A DNA stretch of 64,000 nucleotides from Bin18 sp965200355 (GTDB taxonomy: Bacteria; Desulfobacterota; Binatia; Bin18). This document shows positions 44,105-51,928 of this stretch, one piece after another; positions within the stretch are counted from its first letter, which is position 1, and each line of letters begins with the position of its first letter. The position numbers and the translations under genes are program-made. The notes under the pieces were generated by a model, which was given only the letters and a program-made list of their open reading frames with translations, did not search any database and was not told the origin of the DNA. The stretch covers positions 3,100,001-3,164,000 of the forward strand of contig OZ241351.1 of the NCBI GenBank assembly GCA_965200355.1, read 5' to 3'.

Positions 44105-44116
44105 GGCTATTGAGCC

Positions 44117-44623
44117 TTGCCTCATCTACCGTTTCAAAAACGCCTCCCTCTCTCGAAGAGAGAGAGGATCAGGGGGAAAGCGCTCCTCCTTCTCCTCTCT
44201 CCTGTTCTTTTCGCTTGCCCTGACATTTCTGCCTCTTCTCCCCAGGTCATTATCCACCCCCAGAGCGGAGTCCCCATCCAGGTCACAGTCGAGGTGGCAG
44301 ACACGCAAAAAAAACGCCAGCTCGGGCTCATGTATCGCAATGCACTCCCGGCGTTCAGCGGGATGCTCTTCATTTTCCCGCAGGAAAGCCGGCTCAGTTT
44401 CTGGATGAAAAATACCCCGTTGCCGCTGGATATCATCTATATCAATGCGCACTTCACTATCGTCCATATCGCTGAAAACACAACGCCCTACTCCACCGCC
44501 CCCATCCCCTCTCAACATCCGGCCAGATATGTGCTTGAAGTCAGTGGCGGATTCTGTCAGCAATATGGCATCGCCGCCAGGGACCGGGTTGAGTTCTCAC
44601 GGGTTGCCTCAAAACTCCGGTAG
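44117..44623 (+). CDS. Secreted DUF192 protein
   Basis: Protein of 168 residues with a signal peptide (ALLLLLSPVLFACPDISA region, about residues 22-40). The DUF192 core is clear: RQLGLMYRNALP, MLFIFP, SFWMKNTPLPLDIIYI and the YVLEVSGGF segment. The function of this small family is not known; it is often exported. The frame begins at a TTG at 44117, the only start that keeps the signal peptide with a charged N terminus. It lies 12 bases downstream of the Fe-S oxidoreductase. Confidence 0.83.
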   Translation: MPHLPFQKRLPLSKRERIRGKALLLLLSPVLFACPDISASSPQVIIHPQSGVPIQVTVEVADTQKKRQLGLMYRNALPAFSGMLFIFPQESRLSFWMKNTPLPLDIIYINAHFTIVHIAENTTPYSTAPIPSQHPARYVLEVSGGFCQQYGIAARDRVEFSRVASKLR

Positions 44624-44647
44624 ATAGGGGGGTCAGGAGGAAACGTC

Positions 44648-44974
44648 ATGGCAAGCGCAGAATGGATGAGCCGTTTATTTCACTCTATTGACACTAATGG
44701 CCCCGATACTTTTGCGACCTTCCTCACTCCTGACGCGCTTTTCAAGTTTGCCAACCAAGAGGCAGTCATCGGGAAAGAGGCCGCACGTCAAACGGTGGCC
44801 GAATTTCTCTTAAGCATCAAAGCTATTCATCACGACGTCCTGGATATCTGGGAGAAGGCAGGAGCGACCGCGTGCCACGGCATTGTCACCTATACGCGCC
44901 ACGACTCCAGTCAACTCCGCGTTCCATTTGCCAATGTGTTCAAAATGCAGGGCCATTTAATTAAGAATATCTGA
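44648..44974 (+). CDS. SnoaL-like / NTF2-fold small protein
   Basis: Protein of 108 residues with the alpha+beta barrel pattern of the SnoaL/NTF2 superfamily: FHSIDTNGPDTFATFLTPDA at the start, then an ADVKQEA-like segment (FKFANQEAVIGKEAARQTVAEFL) and an HGIVTYTRHD strand near the C terminus. A perfect AGGAGG lies seven bases before the ATG. Members bind or isomerise small hydrophobic compounds, and no substrate can be named. It follows the DUF192 gene by 24 bases. Confidence 0.75.
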   Translation: MASAEWMSRLFHSIDTNGPDTFATFLTPDALFKFANQEAVIGKEAARQTVAEFLLSIKAIHHDVLDIWEKAGATACHGIVTYTRHDSSQLRVPFANVFKMQGHLIKNI

Positions 44975-44990
44975 TCTACGTCGATGCGTC

Positions 44991-45107
44991 GCAACTTGAA
45001 TGCCCCAATAGTCGAAGGTGACGTGTCGGAGTGATATGAAGCGCAGCAAAGGAGGGTCGCTGTTGATAATTTGACTTATTCAGTGGGATATATTAGCAAC
45101 TTGAATG
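44991..45107 (+). repeat. 12-base direct repeat flanking a leader region
   Basis: GCAACTTGAATG occurs at 44991-45002 and again at 45096-45107, 105 bases apart, inside the 189-base gap upstream of the TonB2-type operon. It is too short to be an attachment site by itself and could be a pair of regulator sites or a relic of a deletion or duplication. Confidence 0.4.
45063..45096 (+). promoter_or_regulatory. AT-rich promoter-like region with Fur-box-like half-site
   Basis: An AT-rich patch in a GC-rich genome, about 70-100 bases upstream of the DUF3450 gene. TTGACT (45071-45076) with TATTAG (45091-45096) is a weak sigma-70-like pair (spacer 14). TGATAAT at 45064-45070 equals one half of the Fur-box core, and the other half is only loosely present (TTATTCA at 45076-45082). 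A role in iron control of the TonB-type operon is inference. Confidence 0.25.
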
Positions 45108-45163
45108 ATGAATCCCCAATGTGCTGTGGTAGCAATCGTTCACGAAGGAGACAGAGGAAAATT

Positions 45164-45940
45164 ATGACACCCAGGACATACTGTATATGGCTGCTCGTGT
45201 TGGCCTGCGTGAGCGGCTGGTCGGAACGCGCCAGTGCCCAGCCGGTTGAGCAACTGATAGAAACGCAAAGTGATACCGTCACGGAAGCCATCCGCTCCCA
45301 AGACACCATCGATGGACTTGCAGACGAAGCCCAGCGTATGCTGGGCACCTATCGGAATGCTATCCGACAAGCAGAAAGTCTGCGCGTCTATGTGGAGCAG
45401 CTGGATCGTCTCCTTGAATCCCAACAGCAGGAAGCCGCCTCCCTCGAGACTCAACTGCAAGAAATTGAGGTCACCCAACGCGACATTGTGCCCTTGCTCG
45501 TCCGTATGCTGGACCACCTTGTCCAGTTCGTTGCCCTGGATATTCCTTTTCTACCGGAAGAACGCCAGGAGCGGTTGAATCGTCTGCGGAACACCTTTGA
45601 TCAATCAGATATGACGATTACCGAGAAGTATCGCAGCATCATGGAAGCCTATCAAATTGAAACGGACTATGGCCGGACGCTTGAGGGCTATCGTGGAGCC
45701 GTTACTATCGACGGGCAGGAGCGTACGGTTGACTTTTTGCGAGTCGGACGGCTGGCGCTGCTATACCAGGGTCTGGACGGCCAAGAGGTGGGACACTGGA
45801 ACCGGACTACCCAGGATTGGGAGCCCCTACCAGGCAGCTATCAACGTGCTATCAATCGGGGGTTGCAGATAGCGGCGAAACAATCCGTGCCCAACCTCCT
45901 GTTACTCCCTGTTCCAGCTCCAAGCGAGGTGTCCCAGTGA
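45164..45940 (+). CDS. DUF3450 periplasmic coiled-coil protein
   Basis: 258 residues. A signal peptide (YCIWLLVLACVSGWSERASA, cleaved before QPVEQ) is followed by a helical coiled coil (about residues 30-110) and a small C-terminal domain. DUF3450 genes occur at the head of TonB2-type operons in gammaproteobacteria. The ATG at 45164 has GAGG and GGAG sites upstream; the frame extends back to 45071. Its stop overlaps the GTG start of the next gene. It may brace the channel in the periplasm; that is inference. Confidence 0.8.
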   Translation: MTPRTYCIWLLVLACVSGWSERASAQPVEQLIETQSDTVTEAIRSQDTIDGLADEAQRMLGTYRNAIRQAESLRVYVEQLDRLLESQQQEAASLETQLQEIEVTQRDIVPLLVRMLDHLVQFVALDIPFLPEERQERLNRLRNTFDQSDMTITEKYRSIMEAYQIETDYGRTLEGYRGAVTIDGQERTVDFLRVGRLALLYQGLDGQEVGHWNRTTQDWEPLPGSYQRAINRGLQIAAKQSVPNLLLLPVPAPSEVSQ

Positions 45941-47322
45941 ATATCGTACGATGGGGTATTGTGTGGTTGCTCTTCCTCGTTGGGCCCTCTCAACCAGATG
46001 CTTTTGCGCAAGAAGGCCCCCAATCTCTCCAGGAATTATTTGACCAGGCTCGTGCCGAGCGGCAAGCCGACTCCGAACTGCATAGCGAACGCGAGTCTCG
46101 TTTCCTGGCAGAGCGTGACCAGCGTCAAAGTATGCTCCGGCAGGCCGAGAGAGAACTGGCCAGCGTCAAGCAGCAGAGCGAAGAGAAACAGGCGCGCTTC
46201 AGGACAAACGAAGACAATCTGGTGCAACTCCGCGGCCAACTCAAAGAGCGGGCCGCCTCACTGGGCGAACTCTTCGGGGTCGTCCGGCAGATTTCACGCG
46301 ATACGGCCGGGATGATAGAGGGGTCGCTCGTTTCCGTCCAGTCTGGCGAACGCATCGATTTTCTCAACGCCATGGCCGAAAGCACGGAACTCGCCTCCCT
46401 AGAAGAGCTTGAGCAGTTGTGGATCATCCTGCTGGAAGAAATGACCCAGTCCGGACAGGTCGTCAAATTCGCGACAACCGTAACCGAGCCCGATGGGACG
46501 CCATTGGAGAGAGAAGTTGTTCGGGTCGGGACGTTCAATGGTGTCTCTGACGGACAGTATCTCCGCTATGTGCCGGAGACCCGCCAGCTTGCTGAGCTGG
46601 CACGCCAGCCCGAGAGGCAGTATATCAGCGCGGCGCAAGACCTTGAACAGACAACAGAGGGATACACGGCCTTTGGTGTTGACCCGTCCCGTGGGGCTAT
46701 TCTGTCGGCTCTCGTGCAAAGGCCAGGGGCGTGGGAGCGGATTGAGCAAGGGGGGGTTATTGGGTTCGTTATCCTTACTATCGGGTTGATTGCCGCAGGG
46801 TTGATTGTGGAGCGGACGGTCTATCTGTGGCGGGAAGACCATCGCATGCAGGCACAACGCCAAAGGGATGAACTCAAAGCTGACAACGCCTTAGGACGTG
46901 TCATGCTCGTATATCAGTATGACACGGATCAAAATGTTGAAACCTTGGAAGCGCGCTTGGAAGAAGCGATCCTGGAACAAATTCCAATCCTGGAACGCGG
47001 ACTGGCAACGCTCGGAATTTTTGCCGCAGTTGCCCCGCTGCTCGGACTGCTCGGCACAGTCATCGGCATGATTGATACCTTTCAGTCCATCACCCTGTTT
47101 GGAGCGGGTGATCCCCGGGTCATGTCGGATGGCATTTCGCAAGCGCTCGTGACTACGCAGCTTGGATTGAGCGTGGCGATTCCAATCGTCCTGTTGCATT
47201 CCCTGCTGTCCGGCAAGAGTGACCGCCTTATTCACACATTAGAAGAACAGAGTGCAGGGATGATCGCCCTGTTAGCCGGACGCTCGTCTTTATTAGCCGA
47301 GCAGCCGAATGAGTTGGCCTAA
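45937..47322 (+). CDS. TtpC-like MotA/TolQ/ExbB protein with periplasmic coiled coil
   Basis: 461 residues starting at GTG 45937 with GAGGTG upstream, giving a signal peptide (VRWGIVWLLFLVGPSQPDAFA). The first part (about residues 30-115) is a long polar coiled coil, then a mixed region, a membrane helix near residues 269-288 (GVIGFVILTIGLIAAGLIV) and a C-terminal MotA/TolQ/ExbB proton-channel domain with two helices (LATLGIFAAVAPLLGLLGTVIGMI). This is the layout of TtpC in TonB2 systems of Vibrio and relatives. Confidence 0.85.
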   Translation: MNIVRWGIVWLLFLVGPSQPDAFAQEGPQSLQELFDQARAERQADSELHSERESRFLAERDQRQSMLRQAERELASVKQQSEEKQARFRTNEDNLVQLRGQLKERAASLGELFGVVRQISRDTAGMIEGSLVSVQSGERIDFLNAMAESTELASLEELEQLWIILLEEMTQSGQVVKFATTVTEPDGTPLEREVVRVGTFNGVSDGQYLRYVPETRQLAELARQPERQYISAAQDLEQTTEGYTAFGVDPSRGAILSALVQRPGAWERIEQGGVIGFVILTIGLIAAGLIVERTVYLWREDHRMQAQRQRDELKADNALGRVMLVYQYDTDQNVETLEARLEEAILEQIPILERGLATLGIFAAVAPLLGLLGTVIGMIDTFQSITLFGAGDPRVMSDGISQALVTTQLGLSVAIPIVLLHSLLSGKSDRLIHTLEEQSAGMIALLAGRSSLLAEQPNELA

Positions 47323-47840
47323 TGCTTTATAGTCTTTTTGGTCCACTCCAACAATTTTTTGCAACCGGCGGGTCAGCGCTCTGGGCTATCTTTTTCGTCG
47401 CTGCCGCCCTGTGGGCACTCATTATCGAGCGCTTCGTCTTCTTTTGGACACGCTGTCCATCGCTTGAGGATGAAGTCATCGCTCGCTGGCAGGCCCGCAG
47501 CGACCATCGGTCATGGCACGCCCTCCAGATTCGTAAGATGGAGATCATGCAGGTGGAATTTCAGATCCGCAAGGGTCTCTTTCTGATTCGGAGCCTGACC
47601 ATTGTGCTGCCTATCTTGGGACTCCTGGGAACAGTCAACGGCATGATTTTCACCTTTACCGTCATGCAATTATTTGGAACCGGAAATGCCAACGGTTTGG
47701 CCGGTGGCATTTCCGAAGCGCTGGTGACAACGATGGCAGGATTGGTATGCGCCGTCCCTGGGCTCTATTTTAGCTCCGACTTAAACCGGAGAGCGGTCCA
47801 ATCTGCTCAGAAGGTCGCGAGTCTCTTACGTGTAGAATAA
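47322..47840 (+). CDS. exbB: ExbB-type proton channel protein
   Basis: 172 residues of the MotA/TolQ/ExbB family: a first membrane helix (about residues 14-36), then RSLTIVLPILGLLGTVNGMIFTF and ALVTTMAGLVCAVPGLYF, the two conserved channel helices. The ATG overlaps the previous stop (TAATG). It is the second channel-type gene in the operon, and together with the ExbD gene that follows it should form the motor. TonB2 systems also carry a small ExbB2 beside TtpC. Confidence 0.87.
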   Translation: MLYSLFGPLQQFFATGGSALWAIFFVAAALWALIIERFVFFWTRCPSLEDEVIARWQARSDHRSWHALQIRKMEIMQVEFQIRKGLFLIRSLTIVLPILGLLGTVNGMIFTFTVMQLFGTGNANGLAGGISEALVTTMAGLVCAVPGLYFSSDLNRRAVQSAQKVASLLRVE

Positions 47841-47865
47841 GACGATATCCTAAGGATGGTGCCGA

Positions 47866-48273
47866 ATGAGACGTCGCCGGGACAGACGTGACAGTGCTCC
47901 TGAGATCAACCTGACTCCGATGATAGACATGGTGTTCATCCTCCTGATCTTCTTTCTGGTTGCCTCCTCGTTCGTGAAGGAAGCCGGGATTGAGGTCAAC
48001 CGCCCCGTCGCGCAGACAGCGCAGACGCAGGGGCGTGGGACGATCCGTATTGCGCTCTCAGAGACGGGTGAAATCTGGATGGAGCGGAGGTCGATTGATG
48101 TTCGGGCCGTCCGGGCAAACGTCGAGCGCATGCTCGCTGAGAGCCCGGAAGCCAGTGTCGTGGTGCTCGCCGATGAAACGGCCCACACCGGTCTGCTGGT
48201 ACAGGTCATGGATCAGGTTCGCTTGGCCGGCGTGAACGATATCGCGGTTGCCGCCCAACAACAGGAGGGCTGA
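47866..48273 (+). CDS. exbD: ExbD-type biopolymer transport protein
   Basis: 135 residues. The conserved INLTPMIDMVFILLIFFLVASSF membrane segment is near residues 10-33 and contains the proton-carrying Asp. The remaining residues form the periplasmic domain, which ends with VRLAGVNDIAVAAQ. The basic N terminus (MRRRRDRRD) is cytoplasmic. It starts 25 bases after the exbB stop and precedes the TonB gene by two bases. Confidence 0.9.
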   Translation: MRRRRDRRDSAPEINLTPMIDMVFILLIFFLVASSFVKEAGIEVNRPVAQTAQTQGRGTIRIALSETGEIWMERRSIDVRAVRANVERMLAESPEASVVVLADETAHTGLLVQVMDQVRLAGVNDIAVAAQQQEG

Positions 48274-48275
48274 GG

Positions 48276-48917
48276 ATGTCCGGGCGAGCCGTCGTATCAG
48301 GTCTAGCCGGCCTGACAGTTGTCGTCCTCCTCTTTTTGCTCATGCACGTGCTGATCGCCCGCTCCCAGGGCGCGCGTTCCTACCCAGATGCCTACCCTAT
48401 CGTTGATTTTGTTCGCCTCCCCCCTGAAATCCAACCCCCTCCGAGAGATGAACGCGAACCCCCCGAGGAACCCCCTCCGCCTGAAGTACCGCCAACCCCG
48501 AGCTTAACATTACAGACGGCGAACCAGCCGCAAATTTCGGCACCACAAATTGTTGAGACGGCGGCAGCCCTCTCCTCAGGTCCTTTGCTCGATATGACCC
48601 CCCTGACTGCACCGGTCGGTAGTAGACAAACGATCTTGTCAGGACATGAGTTGGTGCCTGTCGTCCGAGTCCCGCCCCGGTACCCGGGACGCGCCGCGCG
48701 TCTTCAGATTGAAGGCTCTGTCACGGTTGAGTTCACCATTACGCAAGATGGCAGCGTAGCCGACCCCACGATTATCGAATCCGACCCTCCGCGAGTCTTT
48801 GATAATGCAGCGCTGCAAGCCATTGTCCAATGGAAGTTCAAACCACGGGTGGAAAATGGACAGGCGGTTGAGTCGCGGGCGTCACAGCGGATTGAGTTTG
48901 CCTTGGGAGGAGGCTGA
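48276..48917 (+). CDS. tonB: TonB-family energy transducer
   Basis: 213 residues. One N-terminal membrane helix (about residues 6-28, VSGLAGLTVVVLLFLLMHVLIA), a short Pro-rich segment (about 45-75, PPEEPPPPEVPP) spanning the periplasm and a TonB C-terminal domain (about 120-213) with VPPRYPGRAARLQIEGSVTVEF and the PRVFDNAALQAIVQWKFKP segment. The stop overlaps the start of the TPR gene (TGATG). No TonB-dependent receptor is in this window, so what it energises is unknown. Confidence 0.9.
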   Translation: MSGRAVVSGLAGLTVVVLLFLLMHVLIARSQGARSYPDAYPIVDFVRLPPEIQPPPRDEREPPEEPPPPEVPPTPSLTLQTANQPQISAPQIVETAAALSSGPLLDMTPLTAPVGSRQTILSGHELVPVVRVPPRYPGRAARLQIEGSVTVEFTITQDGSVADPTIIESDPPRVFDNAALQAIVQWKFKPRVENGQAVESRASQRIEFALGGG

Positions 48918-50158
48918 TGGAGATCACGAAAGCGCGTCGTATTCCCGCTTGGATACCTGTGCTGTGCGGTCTGGGGCTCGTGTCTTTTTGCCTGGTCTCG
49001 CCCACCATCGTTGTCGGCGAAGAGCCGCGTCTGTCACAGGCTGTTCACGAGCAGTTGGTGGCGGTGCAGGAGCTGATACAGAACGAACAGCCTCAAAAAG
49101 CCCTGACACAATTACAAACACTCGCAGCCGATACCTCGCTCAACCCATATGAAACCGTTCTTGTCCAGCAAACGCTGGGCTATGCTCATGCCGGTCTGGA
49201 GCAATACGATCAAGCAATCCAAGCCTTTCAGCGTTGCCTGTCTGGTGGAGCCTTACCGCCAGATAGTACTCAAATCATCCGGTATAATCTGGCCCAGATG
49301 TTGATGAGCGCCGAGCGTTACGAAGAGGGCGCGCGCACTCTGGAAACCTGGTTGTCCAACGAGGAGAACCCTCGTCCCCAGGCGCGAGTTTTTCTTGCCC
49401 AGGCTTATCTTGAACTCAAGCAACACGCGCGTGCCGAGCAAAATATCAAGCAGGCAATTGATGCGGCAACGAAATTCCACGAAACCTGGTACCAGATGTT
49501 GATTGCCATCCAGATTGAGCAGGAGAAGTTCTCCCAGGCCGCTTCCGCACTCCAAAGCCTGCTCGGTCAGTATCCGCAGAAAAAAATCTACTGGCAGCAA
49601 CTCTCACAGGTCTATAGCCAGGAGGAAAAGCATAAACGGGCGGTTGCCACCCTGGCCTTGGCCTACAAATTAGGGCTGTTGAATGAGCGGGAGGCCCTCC
49701 AGGTCGTGCAGTATTATCTGCATCTCGGTCTGCCCTATAAAGCCGCAGACCTGTTGGTGGATGGGTTGGAAAAAAAGATCGTGCAGGATGTGGAGCCCAA
49801 TCGTGAATTACTCGTGACGTGCTGGCTCCACGCGAGGGAGAATCAGCGTGCGTTGGATGTGCTTGAGCAACTCGCCGGACGGACTCAGACGGGCAAAATT
49901 CATCTTCGTCGTGCCGAGATACTGGCTCAATTAGAACAGTGGCAGGAAGTGGCAACCTCCGTTGCCGAAGGTTTGAGAAAAGGCGGCCTGACCAATACGG
50001 GCAAGGCATTCATGCTCCTGGGTGTTGCCGAGTATCGGTCTGGCAACCTGGACAAGAGCAAAGCCGCCTTTACTGAGGCAACTGCCCACCGAGCTTCGGC
50101 CAAGCAAGCCCGTCAATGGCTCAGGCTCGTTGAACAGGAAAGAACCAAGCAACAATAA
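48917..50158 (+). CDS. Tetratricopeptide-repeat protein of the TonB2-type operon
   Basis: 413 residues, with an N-terminal signal peptide or anchor (about residues 10-35, IPVLCGLGLVSFCLVSPTIVVG) followed by about eight TPR-like helix pairs, for example AGLEQYDQAIQAFQRCLSGG and LPPDSTQIIRYNLAQML. TPR genes of this type follow TonB2-type operons in gammaproteobacteria. Coupled to tonB by a one-base stop/start overlap. Its binding partner is unknown; it may connect the motor to outer-membrane proteins. Confidence 0.85.
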   Translation: MEITKARRIPAWIPVLCGLGLVSFCLVSPTIVVGEEPRLSQAVHEQLVAVQELIQNEQPQKALTQLQTLAADTSLNPYETVLVQQTLGYAHAGLEQYDQAIQAFQRCLSGGALPPDSTQIIRYNLAQMLMSAERYEEGARTLETWLSNEENPRPQARVFLAQAYLELKQHARAEQNIKQAIDAATKFHETWYQMLIAIQIEQEKFSQAASALQSLLGQYPQKKIYWQQLSQVYSQEEKHKRAVATLALAYKLGLLNEREALQVVQYYLHLGLPYKAADLLVDGLEKKIVQDVEPNRELLVTCWLHARENQRALDVLEQLAGRTQTGKIHLRRAEILAQLEQWQEVATSVAEGLRKGGLTNTGKAFMLLGVAEYRSGNLDKSKAAFTEATAHRASAKQARQWLRLVEQERTKQQ

Positions 50159-50164
50159 TCGAGA

Positions 50165-50238
50165 GGCTGTGCCGACCTTGCGTCCAGTCGCCCTGCCCCG
50201 CTCGTGTGTGGTGCGGGGCGAGTCTGAGCAGCACAGCC
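50165..50238. other. Nested inverted repeats between the TPR and carboxylase genes
   Basis: Outer arms GGCTGTGC (50165-50172) and GCACAGCC (50231-50238) enclose inner arms GCCCCGC (50195-50201) and GCGGGGC (50213-50219) with an 11-base loop. Both are perfect. It begins seven bases after the TPR stop (50158). No T-run follows, so it is not an ordinary intrinsic terminator; it may still be a transcription end for the TonB2-type operon. Confidence 0.35.
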
Positions 50239-50326
50239 GCCGCCCACCCCTTCCTTGCTATTTTTCGCCCCGCATAATACAAAGCCAAGGTTCCGCAACT
50301 TTGCATACGGAAGAATGGGAAAGCGT

Positions 50327-51877
50327 ATGGGCCTTAAGGAAACCGTCAACAGACTTGAAAACCTCAACCAGCAAGCCCTCCAGGGTGGTGGGGCAAAACG
50401 CATTGAACGCCAACACGAACTCGGCAAAAAAACCGCGCGGGAACGGATCGACGCCTTTCTTGATCCCGGCAGTTTTGTTGAATTGGATCGGCTGAAAACC
50501 CATCGGTGCACCGACTTTGCAATGGATCAAACCAAAATCCCAGGCGATGGCGTCGTCACCGGGTATGGGACGGTTGATGGGCGGCAGGTTTTTGTTTTTT
50601 CACAAGACTTTACCGTCTTTGGTGGCAGCCTCTCCAGCGCTTTTTCCGAAAAAGTGTGCAAAGTCATGGACTTGGCAATGAAAACGGGCTGCCCGGTTGT
50701 CGGCATGAATGACTCGGGCGGCGCTCGGATTCAGGAAGGGGTAGAGAGTCTGGCTGGCTATGGAGAGATATTTCTCCGTAATGTCCTGAGCTCAGGCGTC
50801 GTCCCCCAAATATCCGCCATCATGGGTCCATGTGCCGGCGGAGCGGTCTATTCTCCAGCTATGACCGACTTTATCTTCATGGTTGAGAGTTCCAGCTATA
50901 TGTTTATCACCGGCCCGGATGTCATTAAGACAGTGACGCATGAAGAGGTCAGCATGCAGGAGTTGGGCGGGGCGGCAACGCATAATGCGACTAGTGGGGT
51001 CGCTCATTTTGCCTCCCCTGATGAAGATGAGTGTTTTCACTCCATTCGCGAGTTGCTGAGTTATCTCCCCAGCAATAATATGGAAGACCCTCCGTTTCAG
51101 CCAACCACAGATGACCCGAATCGGCGAGATGAAGCGCTCAACCAGATTGTCCCGGATAATCCCAACCGACCCTACGACGTCACCGCAATCATTCGGTCGG
51201 TGGCGGACGAGCAGCATTTCTTCGAGGTCCAGAAAGACTATGCGCGCAATATCGTTATTGGGTTTGCCCGGCTCGGCGGGCAACCGGTCGGCATAGTCGC
51301 CAATCAACCCGCTTTTCTGGCTGGTGTGCTCGATATCGACGCCTCAGTCAAAGGAAGCCGCTTCGTCCGCTTCTGCGACTGTTTTAATATCCCCATTGTC
51401 AGCTTTATCGACGTGCCGGGTTTTCTCCCAGGAACATCCCAGGAATATGGCGGGATTATTCGTCACGGCGCGAAACTGCTCTACGCCTACTGCGAAGCCA
51501 CCGTGCCAAAAATTTCGATCATTACGCGCAAAGCGTATGGCGGTGCCTATGTCGTCATGTCGAGTAAGGCCATTCGTGGTGATATCAACCTCGCCTATCC
51601 GACCGGCGAGGTCGCGGTCATGGGTCCAGACGGGGCGGTGAACATCATTTTTCGGAACGCCATCAAAGACGCCCAAGACCAGGCCGCCGAGCGGACCAAA
51701 TTAGTCGAGGATTACCGCCAGACCTTTGCCAATCCGTTCAAAGCCGCAGAATTAGGCTATATCGATGAAATCATTATGCCCGCGGATACACGCCCCCGCC
51801 TCATCCAGGCCCTCACCATGCTGCAAAACAAACGGGAGAAAAATCCGCCCAAGAAGCATGGCAATATCCCTTTATAA
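50327..51877 (+). CDS. Acyl-CoA carboxylase carboxyltransferase subunit (propionyl-CoA-type beta)
   Basis: Transfers CO2 from biotin to an acyl-CoA. 516 residues with the two crotonase-fold halves: N-terminal oxyanion region GLKETVNRLENLNQQALQG... GGSLSSAFSEKVCKV, NDSGGARIQEGVESLAGYGE and the C-terminal IVSFIDVPGFLPGTSQEYGGIIRHG motif. The ATG at 50327 (GGGAAAG upstream) or 50315 may be used. The length and motifs fit propionyl- or methylcrotonyl-CoA carboxylase beta; the residue controlling acyl preference was not resolved. Followed by the biotin carboxylase and carrier genes. Confidence 0.9.
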   Translation: MGLKETVNRLENLNQQALQGGGAKRIERQHELGKKTARERIDAFLDPGSFVELDRLKTHRCTDFAMDQTKIPGDGVVTGYGTVDGRQVFVFSQDFTVFGGSLSSAFSEKVCKVMDLAMKTGCPVVGMNDSGGARIQEGVESLAGYGEIFLRNVLSSGVVPQISAIMGPCAGGAVYSPAMTDFIFMVESSSYMFITGPDVIKTVTHEEVSMQELGGAATHNATSGVAHFASPDEDECFHSIRELLSYLPSNNMEDPPFQPTTDDPNRRDEALNQIVPDNPNRPYDVTAIIRSVADEQHFFEVQKDYARNIVIGFARLGGQPVGIVANQPAFLAGVLDIDASVKGSRFVRFCDCFNIPIVSFIDVPGFLPGTSQEYGGIIRHGAKLLYAYCEATVPKISIITRKAYGGAYVVMSSKAIRGDINLAYPTGEVAVMGPDGAVNIIFRNAIKDAQDQAAERTKLVEDYRQTFANPFKAAELGYIDEIIMPADTRPRLIQALTMLQNKREKNPPKKHGNIPL

Positions 51878-51928
51878 GGGTGGTCCGCAAACGCTCGCCC
51901 GGTTCCGCATCCCGCCAAGGGAGGACCT

